Assembly (NCBI RefSeq): GCF_900142275.1 | Contig: NZ_FRAI01000005.1 | Coordinates: 372,001-436,000, forward strand | Origin: Anaerobranca californiensis DSM 14826 | GTDB lineage: Bacteria; Bacillota; Proteinivoracia; Proteinivoracales; Proteinivoracaceae | Length of the DNA stretch: 64,000 nucleotides | Reading direction: 5' to 3' | In this document: positions 17,398 to 25,460 of the stretch, piece by piece | How the letters are laid out: each line of letters starts with the position of its first letter | Position numbering within the stretch: position 1 is the first letter of the stretch | The notes under the pieces: generated by a model | What the model was told of the DNA's origin: nothing | What the model saw: only the letters and a program-made list of their open reading frames with translations | Database searches by the model: none | Made by a program: the position numbers and the translations under genes

Positions 17398-18727
17398 TTA
17401 GTGCCAATTTATCTTTTTCTCCTAAGATATCTAAAGCAGAAACCCCTGCATTTTTTGCCATATTGAGCTTTTCCCCATCCATACTACCGGAACGGTCAAT
17501 AACTAAAACAAGTTCAATCCCCGGAAGTTGCTGCTGACTTTCTACTTCCATTGTCACCGGCAAAATTTCCTCTAAGGGACTGTCTCCATAATGCCCCATC
17601 CCAAAGGAGTTTTTTCCTCCAATGGCCACAAAACCTCCACCGATAATTTCAACATAGGCTTTGAGATTATTGAGGCTACTTTCTGATAAAAGGTATTTAG
17701 GAACATCTACAAAAAATATCCCTTTATAATCCAATAACCCTTCTAAAGTTTTAGGGAAATCCTCCCCTTTAATTAAAGTAACATCGATGCCATTTTCTTT
17801 AAAAACATGGTAAAGGGCAGTCCCTATTTCTTTCCGGCCTTCCACCACCAACACTTTAGGAGGTGAGTCCACAAAGGTAATGGCTTCACTCCTGTTATTC
17901 TCTAAAAGGGTATCATTTTTTCCTTGAAAAACAGCCTTAACCCTCTGAAAACCAGCTCCTATAATGGCTACAGGAAAAACTAAAGTTTGTCTTCCTTTAG
18001 ATATTTTAACCCCCTCTTTATAAATCACCTTATTTTCCCAAAAAAGTGTCAACTCCCCTTCGGTATCTACAGTACTTTCCAGTTCCACTTCCACTAAAAC
18101 CTGTTGACCTTTATAGGTATTGGCAGGAATATTTATACCCTTAACTGCCACTTCATTTCCTATTTTAAGTTGTAAAGGATATACATCTACAGGAATATTG
18201 TTGCCTTGCAACATTTTGCCAAAGGCTAAACTGTCTCCGATATTTTCATAACCATCACTTATTAAGACAATCCTGCCATTGACATCACCGGGCAGCAGCC
18301 CTGCGGCAACTTTCAATGCCCCTTCAATATTGGTAAATTCTTTTTCAACATCTACCTGCCAATTTATGGGGGTTAATTTAGAAAAAGGGCGAACTAACTG
18401 GGTATCTTTACCAAAGACCAGTACCGCCATCTTATCATTTTTACCCATAAACCGACTACTTTCTTCTATCCATTGGGTATAATCTTCTCCATGGACTGTG
18501 CTGTAGGATAAATCAGCTAAAAAAACTACCCATTGCCCATCGATACTTTTAACTAAAGAAGGTCCTGCTAAAGATATAATTAAAAAAAGGAAGGTCAAAG
18601 TCCGGAGCATATACATTGCTCTAGTTAAAAATTGGTCAGATTTATTTTTTAAAAAATACCACCAGGTATAGGCCAATATCGGTATAGATAAGAGTAAATA
18701 ATAGGGTTTGGAAAAACTAAAAAACAT
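17351..18727 (-). pseudogene. 5' part of a VWA-domain membrane protein, truncated by deletion/frameshift
   Basis: 458 residues, of which the last 15 (SLSKSCNTIYRRKFQ) are out-of-frame tail. Residues 1-65 carry two membrane segments (BatB-like N-terminus). An inner region resembles a VWA domain with FLADLSYS, and a GATase-like segment (VLVVEGRKEIGTAL, FVAIGGKNSFGMG) follows. A second VWA domain starts LVLVIDRSGSMDG (MIDAS Asp411, Ser413, Ser415) and breaks off after EKDKLAL at residue 443. The rest lies in another frame below 17397. The start overlaps the BatA-like gene by 11 bases. It is the last gene of the MoxR/DUF58 operon and is probably not functional unless the metal-site loop is dispensable. 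Confidence 0.8.
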
Positions 18728-20486
18728 AATGCTGCACCCACCATTCTAATAACAAAAGTATTAGTGCCAAAATAAGTAATAATGGAGTAAGGTTAAAATT
18801 GCCTTTGACACTTCCCCCCACAACTTCTTTCCCTTGAAAAGTAATAGTGGGATTGTATTGTAAACTTCCAGTAACCCTAGGATGGTTCAGGGGTAATAAC
18901 ACTTCTTTATCTTCCCAAATCAGTCTATAAACCCCTATTTCCTTTAATTGTGAACCTATCTGGGGAAAATCTCCGGTATAGCTAAATTCTTCTCCATGGG
19001 GAGTAATAACCAAAAGCTCCTTTGTACCTAAAGGGGGGCTGTAAATAGGATAATGGTGTAATTTGAAATTACTTACCGATATTTGGGGTTTTAAAAAATA
19101 ATCGGTAATATTGAGGAGTAATATTGGGAAAGCTGGTCGGAGGTGCAAGTCCCCCCCTTGCAAAGGAAAACCAAAAATTATCGCAATGTAGCGGGAAAAC
19201 TCCATTTCCACCCCTATTTTACCTTGGTCACTACTAATTAATTCTTTACCCTCTGATAAAATTTTGCTGTAATAAATATTTACATCGGTCAAATCGACGA
19301 AGTTTAACAAAGGACTGCTTTTAGAAAAAATGTAGTTAATTTTTTGAGGTTTAGTTAAAGGGAAATGGCCATTGGGATATGGTGGATCAAAAATCAACAT
19401 CGCCCCTTGGGGAAGTTCCTCTGGCAAAAAACCATCAAAGACATAGATATCATAACCGGTAAGGAGGCCTTTGCTAAATTTATCGGGAGAAATCTTACTT
19501 ATTTTTAAATTGGGATTTATTAACAAAGCTTTTTCTAAAAAGGGATTGCCCTTTGTCACTAAAAGTACTTTCCCTTCTTCCCCTTTTTCCTCCACTCCAA
19601 AGTAGAGATTATCTTCTAGAAAATCATCTTTAAGTTCTATTTCACCCATATACCATGGAGAAGGGGGTAGATTTCTCCAAATCAAATCTAAGGAAGTACC
19701 TTCCTTAATTTCCACCTTTCTCCTTCCAACCCTTTCCCCTTCACTATTGTAGATATTGATATATGTTGCTAGATCCTTTTCTCCATTATTGCCGACCTGT
19801 AAAAGAAGCCGCCCCTCTTCTATTATCATGTTATTGAGATAAAGGTTTTGTACACTACCTTTCCCTACGGGAAGGTAAGTAAAGGGTAAGTTAATGTAAT
19901 CTAACTCGGCAAAATTGCCATCACTGATCAAAAAAACTTCCACATTATCTAAGGTCTCCCCTAAGCTTTGGGCTAATAAAAAATTCTCTTCTAAATTAAA
20001 GGTTTCCCCTTTAATCTTAACCTTTTCTAAACTTTGATAAAGCTGTTCTTTATCTTTAGTTAAACCCGTTAAAAATTCTCCCCCGGAGATAATGGCCATA
20101 TAACTATTTTTCCCTTTTCCATCTATTAGCCTTTTCAGCTTTTCTACTCCCTCTTCTAGCCGAGATTTATCTTCTGATCTCACAGCCATTGAAACCGATG
20201 TATCTAAAATTACAATGATATTTCCTTCTTCTTTGCCTAAACCTGAAATAACAGGAGTGGCTATTGATAAGGCAAGTAAAAGGGCTACTAACAGCTGTAA
20301 ATAAAGGAGGAGATTTTTTAAAAGCTTATTTACATTAAAATGGGAATGGGAGGGACGATCTAGTTTTTCCCAAAGGAAAACGCTAGGGACTGTAAATATA
20401 TTTCTTTTTCTTTTCACCAGATATAAAAGGATAATAACTGGCAAGGCCAAAAGTGCCACTAAACCTAAGGGTGTTAAAAAAGCCAC
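18717..20486 (-). CDS. BatA-like membrane protein with VWA domain
   Basis: 589 residues. The N-terminal 85 residues are a BatA-type domain with two membrane segments (LGLVALLALPVIILLYLV and LLLYLQLLVALLLALSIA). A VWA domain follows with a DTSVSMAVRSEDKSR MIDAS motif at about residues 95-109 and LISDGNFAELD. The rest is an extracellular domain, and the C-terminus has a last membrane segment ending WWVQHYVF. It acts with MoxR and DUF58 proteins, which are thought to assemble or insert metal into envelope complexes. It is 11 bases after the DUF58 gene and overlaps the VWA gene. Confidence 0.85.
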   Translation of the reverse strand: MAFLTPLGLVALLALPVIILLYLVKRKRNIFTVPSVFLWEKLDRPSHSHFNVNKLLKNLLLYLQLLVALLLALSIATPVISGLGKEEGNIIVILDTSVSMAVRSEDKSRLEEGVEKLKRLIDGKGKNSYMAIISGGEFLTGLTKDKEQLYQSLEKVKIKGETFNLEENFLLAQSLGETLDNVEVFLISDGNFAELDYINLPFTYLPVGKGSVQNLYLNNMIIEEGRLLLQVGNNGEKDLATYINIYNSEGERVGRRKVEIKEGTSLDLIWRNLPPSPWYMGEIELKDDFLEDNLYFGVEEKGEEGKVLLVTKGNPFLEKALLINPNLKISKISPDKFSKGLLTGYDIYVFDGFLPEELPQGAMLIFDPPYPNGHFPLTKPQKINYIFSKSSPLLNFVDLTDVNIYYSKILSEGKELISSDQGKIGVEMEFSRYIAIIFGFPLQGGDLHLRPAFPILLLNITDYFLKPQISVSNFKLHHYPIYSPPLGTKELLVITPHGEEFSYTGDFPQIGSQLKEIGVYRLIWEDKEVLLPLNHPRVTGSLQYNPTITFQGKEVVGGSVKGNFNLTPLLLILALILLLLEWWVQHYVF

Positions 20487-20497
20487 CTTCTCACCCC

Positions 20498-21364
20498 CTA
20501 TTTTATTCTTCCCCGGAGAGAGTAAAGGGTTTGATAAAGGCTTTCCTTTGTATTTACAAAACTATAGGTAATATTTCTCCTGCTACAAAAATCCTCTATC
20601 TCCCTTTGATGTTTAAGGAAACTTTCTTTATATTTTTTAAATGACCAATAATCTAAATCCAATTCTTTAGTTTTTCCTGTCTCACTGTCTACTAATTTTA
20701 CCCCGCCTTTTAACATTGGCTCTATTTCTTCAGGGCTAGCTATGTGGAAAACTAAGATATCTTGTTCAAAGGAAAGTAAAGTATTAAAACCTTCTTTAAA
20801 ACCATGGGGACAGAGGAAATCTGAAAGAACAACTGCCACCCCTTTAGGTTTTAACAAAGATTTACCCTTTGCTATAAAGGTATTTAAATCCCCTTCACCG
20901 GCAAAGCTACTCTCCTCTAAAAATTTTAGGACTTTGCTATAAGCATTTCCACCATATACGGGATTTAAATGGCGGTAGAGATCTTTTCTCCCTAAATAAA
21001 CCCCTACCCGGTCTAAAGCCTTTAAACTTATATAACTTATTGCTAAAGCTAGTTCCAAAGCTTTGTACCCTTTATGGGGATCACCGAAATCCATGGATTT
21101 ACTGGCATCGATAAAAATGTTTATCCTAGCATCTATTTCACTGCGGTGAAGTTTAGTATAAATTCTTTGGGAACGGCCGTATAAACTCCAATCGATCCGG
21201 CGGATATCATCACCGGGAAGATAAGGGCGATAATCGGCAAATTCTAAAGAACTACCGTACTTATTAGTCAACCTTTTTCCACTGCTCATCCCGGTAAGTC
21301 CCCCTCTAAAGAGAAGGGATAATGTATTCAACCTTTGGTAATCAAGATTAAATTGCCAAGCCAT
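20498..21364 (-). CDS. DUF58 domain protein
   Basis: 288 residues. The DUF58 core reads LEFADYRPYLPGDDIRRIDW, then YGRSQRIYTKLHRSE, then a VWA-like strand INIFIDASKSMDFGDP with the DxSxS metal motif at about 107-111. No N-terminal membrane segments are present, unlike long DUF58 proteins, so it is likely cytoplasmic. It is a constant partner of MoxR ATPases, here 2 bases after the moxR stop. Confidence 0.92.
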   Translation of the reverse strand: MAWQFNLDYQRLNTLSLLFRGGLTGMSSGKRLTNKYGSSLEFADYRPYLPGDDIRRIDWSLYGRSQRIYTKLHRSEIDARINIFIDASKSMDFGDPHKGYKALELALAISYISLKALDRVGVYLGRKDLYRHLNPVYGGNAYSKVLKFLEESSFAGEGDLNTFIAKGKSLLKPKGVAVVLSDFLCPHGFKEGFNTLLSFEQDILVFHIASPEEIEPMLKGGVKLVDSETGKTKELDLDYWSFKKYKESFLKHQREIEDFCSRRNITYSFVNTKESLYQTLYSLRGRIK

Positions 21365-21366
21365 AA

Positions 21367-22323
21367 CTATCCCTTTTCCACCCTTGTTAAAATATCCTTT
21401 ATTATCTCGTCACCTTTAATCCCTTCACTCATCCCTTCAAAGTTTAAAATAAGGCGGTGTCTTAAGGCTGGAACTGCTACTTTCTCGATATCGGCAAAAC
21501 TGACATGGTATCTGCCATCTAACAGTGCCATTACTTTAGCAGCTAAAATTATACTTTGGATACCCCTAGGACTTGCACCTACACTTACATATTTTTTTAC
21601 TTTCTCTGTAGCAAAGGGGCTAGTTTTATGGGTACTAGAAAGGACTTTTAGGGCAAAATCTAACACCTTTTCTGCCACCGGCACTTCTCTGGCTAATTTA
21701 TTAAATTCTAGTAATTCCTCCCCGTCCATTATCGCCTCTATTTCCCTTTCTTCACTACCAGTTGTCCGAAGTACAATTTCCTTTAACTCTTCAAAGGGTG
21801 GGTACTCTACATTTATTTTAAATAAAAAGCGTTCTAATTGGGCTTCGGGAAGGGGATATGTCCCTTCCATTTCTAAAGGGTTTTGAGTAGCTATGACAAA
21901 AAATGGTTGGGGTAAAGGATAGGTGGTACCGAAAACCGTTACCTTTTTTTCCTGCATACTTTCTAATAAAGCACTTTGGGTCTTAGGGGTAGCCCTATTT
22001 ATTTCATCAGCCAACACTAAATTGGCAAAAATTGGTCCTTTTTTAAATTGGAAATCTTCCCCTTTGCCTGGGATTATGATATTAGTTCCAGTAATGTCCG
22101 ATGGCATTAAATCAGGGGTAAATTGGATCCGGTTAAAACTAATATTAAGTACATTAGCTAAGGTTTTAACTAACATCGTCTTACCTAATCCCGGTACCCC
22201 TTCTAACAAAATATGGCCCCCGGAAAGTAGGGCTATTAAAGAAAAGTTTACCACTTCATCCTGTCCTACTATAACTTTTCCAATTTCCTTTTTTACCTTT
22301 TCAATTTTTTTAATAACTTCCAT
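21367..22323 (-). CDS. MoxR family AAA+ ATPase
   Basis: 318 residues with Walker A (EGVPGLGKT, about 40-48), Walker B (LVLADEINRATPKTQ), the second region of homology (FVIATQNPLEMEGTYPLPEAQLERF) and a sensor-2 helical domain with VGASPRGIQ. MoxR proteins act as chaperones for VWA proteins and metal-dependent complexes. It sits between a coiled-coil membrane protein and the DUF58 gene in the same operon. Confidence 0.95.
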   Translation of the reverse strand: MEVIKKIEKVKKEIGKVIVGQDEVVNFSLIALLSGGHILLEGVPGLGKTMLVKTLANVLNISFNRIQFTPDLMPSDITGTNIIIPGKGEDFQFKKGPIFANLVLADEINRATPKTQSALLESMQEKKVTVFGTTYPLPQPFFVIATQNPLEMEGTYPLPEAQLERFLFKINVEYPPFEELKEIVLRTTGSEEREIEAIMDGEELLEFNKLAREVPVAEKVLDFALKVLSSTHKTSPFATEKVKKYVSVGASPRGIQSIILAAKVMALLDGRYHVSFADIEKVAVPALRHRLILNFEGMSEGIKGDEIIKDILTRVEKG

Positions 22324-22334
22324 AAATAACCTCC

Positions 22335-23675
22335 TTAAGGGGCAATGGCTTTAAAATACTGCCTAATATAGTCTTCTAAAGGTTTGGGAATTTCACCTTT
22401 TTTGATTGAAGTCAGACCTTGGATGTAATACTCCCGGTAAATATCACTATAGGGAACATTGGTAATTTCCGGGTTTAATTTTAAAATTTCCTCTAAAGTG
22501 TAACCATCTTCACCGGTTCCCTCTAATTTTAATTGGGCATCTTTAGGGATAAAGGTAAACTCCTGCTCCCTTTGACCATCTTCCCCTATCGGTGAATGGC
22601 AGTCACCTGTTCCATCTCCGTTATCTCCCCCTCCGTTATCATTACCGGAGCCGTCATTACTACCATCATTATCACTGCTATCATCGGAGTCGTCACCGTC
22701 ATTTCCATGGAGATCCCCTAGCAAATCTTCTATGGGTGTTAAGGAAATGTCCTGCCCTATTTCCTTTAACAATTCCCCTAAACTCTCCCAATCCCCCTGT
22801 TGTAATGATCCTTCTTTTATCCCTTCAAGAAATTCCTCGATTTTTTCTTTAACATCTCCCTTTAAAGGGAGATCTTTTAACTTTTCTAGCATTTCCTTAA
22901 TTTCTTCGGAATTAAGGGAAGGGTCAGGAAAATTAAGTAGATCTTCTAATTTTTCAATAGTCTCTAAAACTTCTTTTATCTCTTCCCGTTTTTCTAACAG
23001 TAGTTCTTGCCACTCCCTAATCAATAGCTCCAACTCTTCCATACTTTTGCCCTTTTCCATAAGTTTTTTAATTAACTCTAATTCTTCAATTAAATCATTG
23101 TAAAATTCTTCATCTAAATCCTTTAAATAGTCGATATCTTCCTGGATTTCCTCTAATTTTTCTTCTTTTATCCCTTGGAAAAAACTATTTTTTTCCACCC
23201 CTTCACCTAGGAGGGGTAGAAAAATTAATAGAAGGGTTAATCCCAAAGCTATGGCAGAGTTTATGATAATTTTCCTCTTTTCTAAAGTCAGTTTTAAGGG
23301 AGTTTTCCTGAAATAATCTTCTACTTCCCTTTTCAGATGATTAAACAAAGGATTAGGTGATTTCCCTTCTCCATTAAACTCAAAATATGTTAACAGCCGT
23401 TCTTTACTCCCTAGTTTTTTGTCTATTAAAAGGGCTATTTCTTCTTTTTTAGGCCTTTTATGGTAAAGGTAATAACCAATGGCAGCGGTTAACAAGAGGT
23501 TTATAAAGATGATCACGTTTTTAGAAAAAGTTATCTCCAAAAATGATAATAGGGTAAAAAAGATATTTAAAGTTAAAAGACATGAAACTCCTTGAAGGAA
23601 GGCTTCTAACCAATATTTCCCTAAAATTTTATAAACTAAGGGTTTTAGCCTTGCCAATTCCCTAGGCCATTTCAT
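22335..23675 (-). CDS. Membrane-anchored coiled-coil protein with acidic Asp/Gly/Asn linker
   Basis: 446 residues, family not recognised, though placement recalls the large DUF4175-type proteins beside MoxR operons. Residues 20-75 hold two membrane segments, and another lies at about 135-155. Residues 165-300 are a long Glu/Lys/Leu coiled coil. Residues 325-358 are a low-complexity Asp/Ser/Asn/Gly stretch with no hydrophobic residues. The last 90 residues are more ordered (NVPYSDIYREYYIQGLTS). It may link ABC transporter and MoxR in the envelope; this is inferred from order only. Confidence 0.7.
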   Translation of the reverse strand: MKWPRELARLKPLVYKILGKYWLEAFLQGVSCLLTLNIFFTLLSFLEITFSKNVIIFINLLLTAAIGYYLYHKRPKKEEIALLIDKKLGSKERLLTYFEFNGEGKSPNPLFNHLKREVEDYFRKTPLKLTLEKRKIIINSAIALGLTLLLIFLPLLGEGVEKNSFFQGIKEEKLEEIQEDIDYLKDLDEEFYNDLIEELELIKKLMEKGKSMEELELLIREWQELLLEKREEIKEVLETIEKLEDLLNFPDPSLNSEEIKEMLEKLKDLPLKGDVKEKIEEFLEGIKEGSLQQGDWESLGELLKEIGQDISLTPIEDLLGDLHGNDGDDSDDSSDNDGSNDGSGNDNGGGDNGDGTGDCHSPIGEDGQREQEFTFIPKDAQLKLEGTGEDGYTLEEILKLNPEITNVPYSDIYREYYIQGLTSIKKGEIPKPLEDYIRQYFKAIAP

Positions 23676-23677
23676 TT

Positions 23678-24544
23678 TTACCCACTCCTTTTACTTTGCC
23701 TTAAGGGGTTAACTTCCCTAGAAGCCCAGTATAGACAAAGGCCACTTAAAACTATATTGATACCCCCTGATAACATCCAAAATTTCACCCCTTGGAAAAC
23801 ACCAGAAAAGGGGTATTTACCACCACTGATAGAATTAAAGAATTCCCTTACCTCAGGGTATAAAAATTCTGCCATACTGCCAGGATTCAGTAAAAGAATA
23901 TAGGGGAAAGGAAGTGGCAAATTTCTAGCCTGAAATAACACAGCTATAATAGATGCGATAATCATTGTCAAACCTAAAAACATTAGAGAAATAACATAAC
24001 TTATTATTACCGCTGGTTGACTTTTCTTAAACTTAGAAGAGATAAAAGTGTAATATCCACCGTAAACAAAGGCAGTGTAAAGGTAAATTAGCACCAATTT
24101 CACCAATTCACCTAACGTTACCCCCCCTAATAAAAAGACTAAACCGTAAATAGGAAGGGAAGCAAAAATCAATAACACCACATTGTTTAAGGCAGCTAAT
24201 AATTTCCCGCTGATGATCTTCATGGGAGTTAGTTGGGTACAAACTAAAAGATCAAAGGTTTGTCGCTCCCTTTCATAAGTTATTGAATTAGAGGTAAATC
24301 CGGGGACAATAAAGTAGATCATGAGAAATTGGATGATACTTAAAAAGACGAACAAATTTCTCCCTATTTGTGCCAAATCTACACCACCGTATTGAAAACT
24401 CCAGTAGTTGGTGGCAAAGAACATAATTCCTAATCCCCCTAAAATTGTTAAATAAACGGCGACTAAGACAAAGGTTCGCCAGTTCCTCATTTTAAGGCGG
24501 GATTCATTGGTGAGGATGGGGTTTAATTTAAGCTTCACTGCCAT
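23678..24544 (-). CDS. ABC transporter permease
   Basis: 288 residues with six membrane segments of the ABC-2 type. The N-terminal NPILTNESRLKMRNWRTFVL and the segment ITYERERQTFDLLVCTQLTPMKIISGKLLAA are typical of permeases of the GldF/YhaP kind. It overlaps the ATPase gene by 17 bases, so the two should form a complex. The substrate is unknown; its partners suggest envelope-related export. Confidence 0.87.
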   Translation of the reverse strand: MAVKLKLNPILTNESRLKMRNWRTFVLVAVYLTILGGLGIMFFATNYWSFQYGGVDLAQIGRNLFVFLSIIQFLMIYFIVPGFTSNSITYERERQTFDLLVCTQLTPMKIISGKLLAALNNVVLLIFASLPIYGLVFLLGGVTLGELVKLVLIYLYTAFVYGGYYTFISSKFKKSQPAVIISYVISLMFLGLTMIIASIIAVLFQARNLPLPFPYILLLNPGSMAEFLYPEVREFFNSISGGKYPFSGVFQGVKFWMLSGGINIVLSGLCLYWASREVNPLRQSKRSG

Positions 24545-25460
24545 TCACCTCCGTAAGCTCCATGAAAACCTCTTCTAAATTTTGACGCTGAGGATTAAAG
24601 GATAATACTAAAAACTTTTCCGAAAGGTCTTTTAATAGTTTTGCCATTTCCCTTTCATCACCGGAATATATCACTTCAAAGGCCCCTAGGTTGTTTAGAG
24701 TTACATCTACCACCTTCTGCTGTTCTAACAGCCACACCCTAGCCCCTTCCACATCTTCTAATACTTTAATCTGGATTAACACATTACCTTGGACTTGGGA
24801 TAACACTTGTTCCATAGAGCCTAAAATCGGCATTTTACCATCAACTATAATCCCTACATGGGTACAAAGTTGAGATAACTCTAGTAGAATATGGGAACTA
24901 ATAAGGATTGTTTTACCCATTTTTTGCAACTCTTTTATGATATTTCTAAGTTCTACCCTTGCCCTAGGATCTAACCCCGATGCCGGCTCATCTAGGATCA
25001 ATACCTCTGGTTGGTGGATCAAAGTCCTGGCTAAACACAGCCGCTGTTTCATACCCCTAGAAAGGTTATTGACAAAATCTTCCCTTTTGTGGGCAAGGCC
25101 TACTAACTCTAATAGGTCGGGAATAACTTTCCGGACATCTATTAAATTCAAACCATAGGCTTCCCCATAAAACTCTAGGTATTCGGAAACCCGCAAATCA
25201 TCGTAAACACCGAAAAAATCTGGCATATATCCCAAAAGTTTCCGAGATTCCTTGATATTTTTATACAGGTCTTGTCCTCCTAACTCTATTTTACCAGAGG
25301 TTTTGGTAAGTAAAGTTGCCATAATTCTCATGGTAGTAGTTTTCCCCGCACCATTAGGGCCAATTAAACCAAAGATACTGCCCTTTTCGATATTAAAACT
25401 AATATCATTTACTGCTGTAAAGTTTCCATATTGTTTTACTAAATTCTCTACTTTAAACAT
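24528..25460 (-). CDS. ABC transporter ATP-binding protein
   Basis: 310 residues with Walker A GPNGAGKTT (about 34-42), the Q-loop GYMPDFFGVYDDL, signature NLSRGMKQRL, Walker B VLILDEPASGLDP and switch SSHILLELSQLCTH. The C-terminal 80 residues are the regulatory extension found in ABC-2 exporters of the CcmA/NatA kind. Its start abuts the stop of the 716-residue exoprotein gene. Confidence 0.94.
   Translation of the reverse strand: MFKVENLVKQYGNFTAVNDISFNIEKGSIFGLIGPNGAGKTTTMRIMATLLTKTSGKIELGGQDLYKNIKESRKLLGYMPDFFGVYDDLRVSEYLEFYGEAYGLNLIDVRKVIPDLLELVGLAHKREDFVNNLSRGMKQRLCLARTLIHQPEVLILDEPASGLDPRARVELRNIIKELQKMGKTILISSHILLELSQLCTHVGIIVDGKMPILGSMEQVLSQVQGNVLIQIKVLEDVEGARVWLLEQQKVVDVTLNNLGAFEVIYSGDEREMAKLLKDLSEKFLVLSFNPQRQNLEEVFMELTEVNGSEA

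Noticed and set aside
21335-21886. 183-residue plus-strand open frame opposite moxR
   Set aside because: The opposite strand carries a full MoxR ATPase; this frame is Ser-rich without a family pattern.
22592-22852. His/Tyr-rich plus-strand frame opposite the acidic linker
   Set aside because: It is the reverse reading of Asp/Asn/Gly codons and reflects base composition only.
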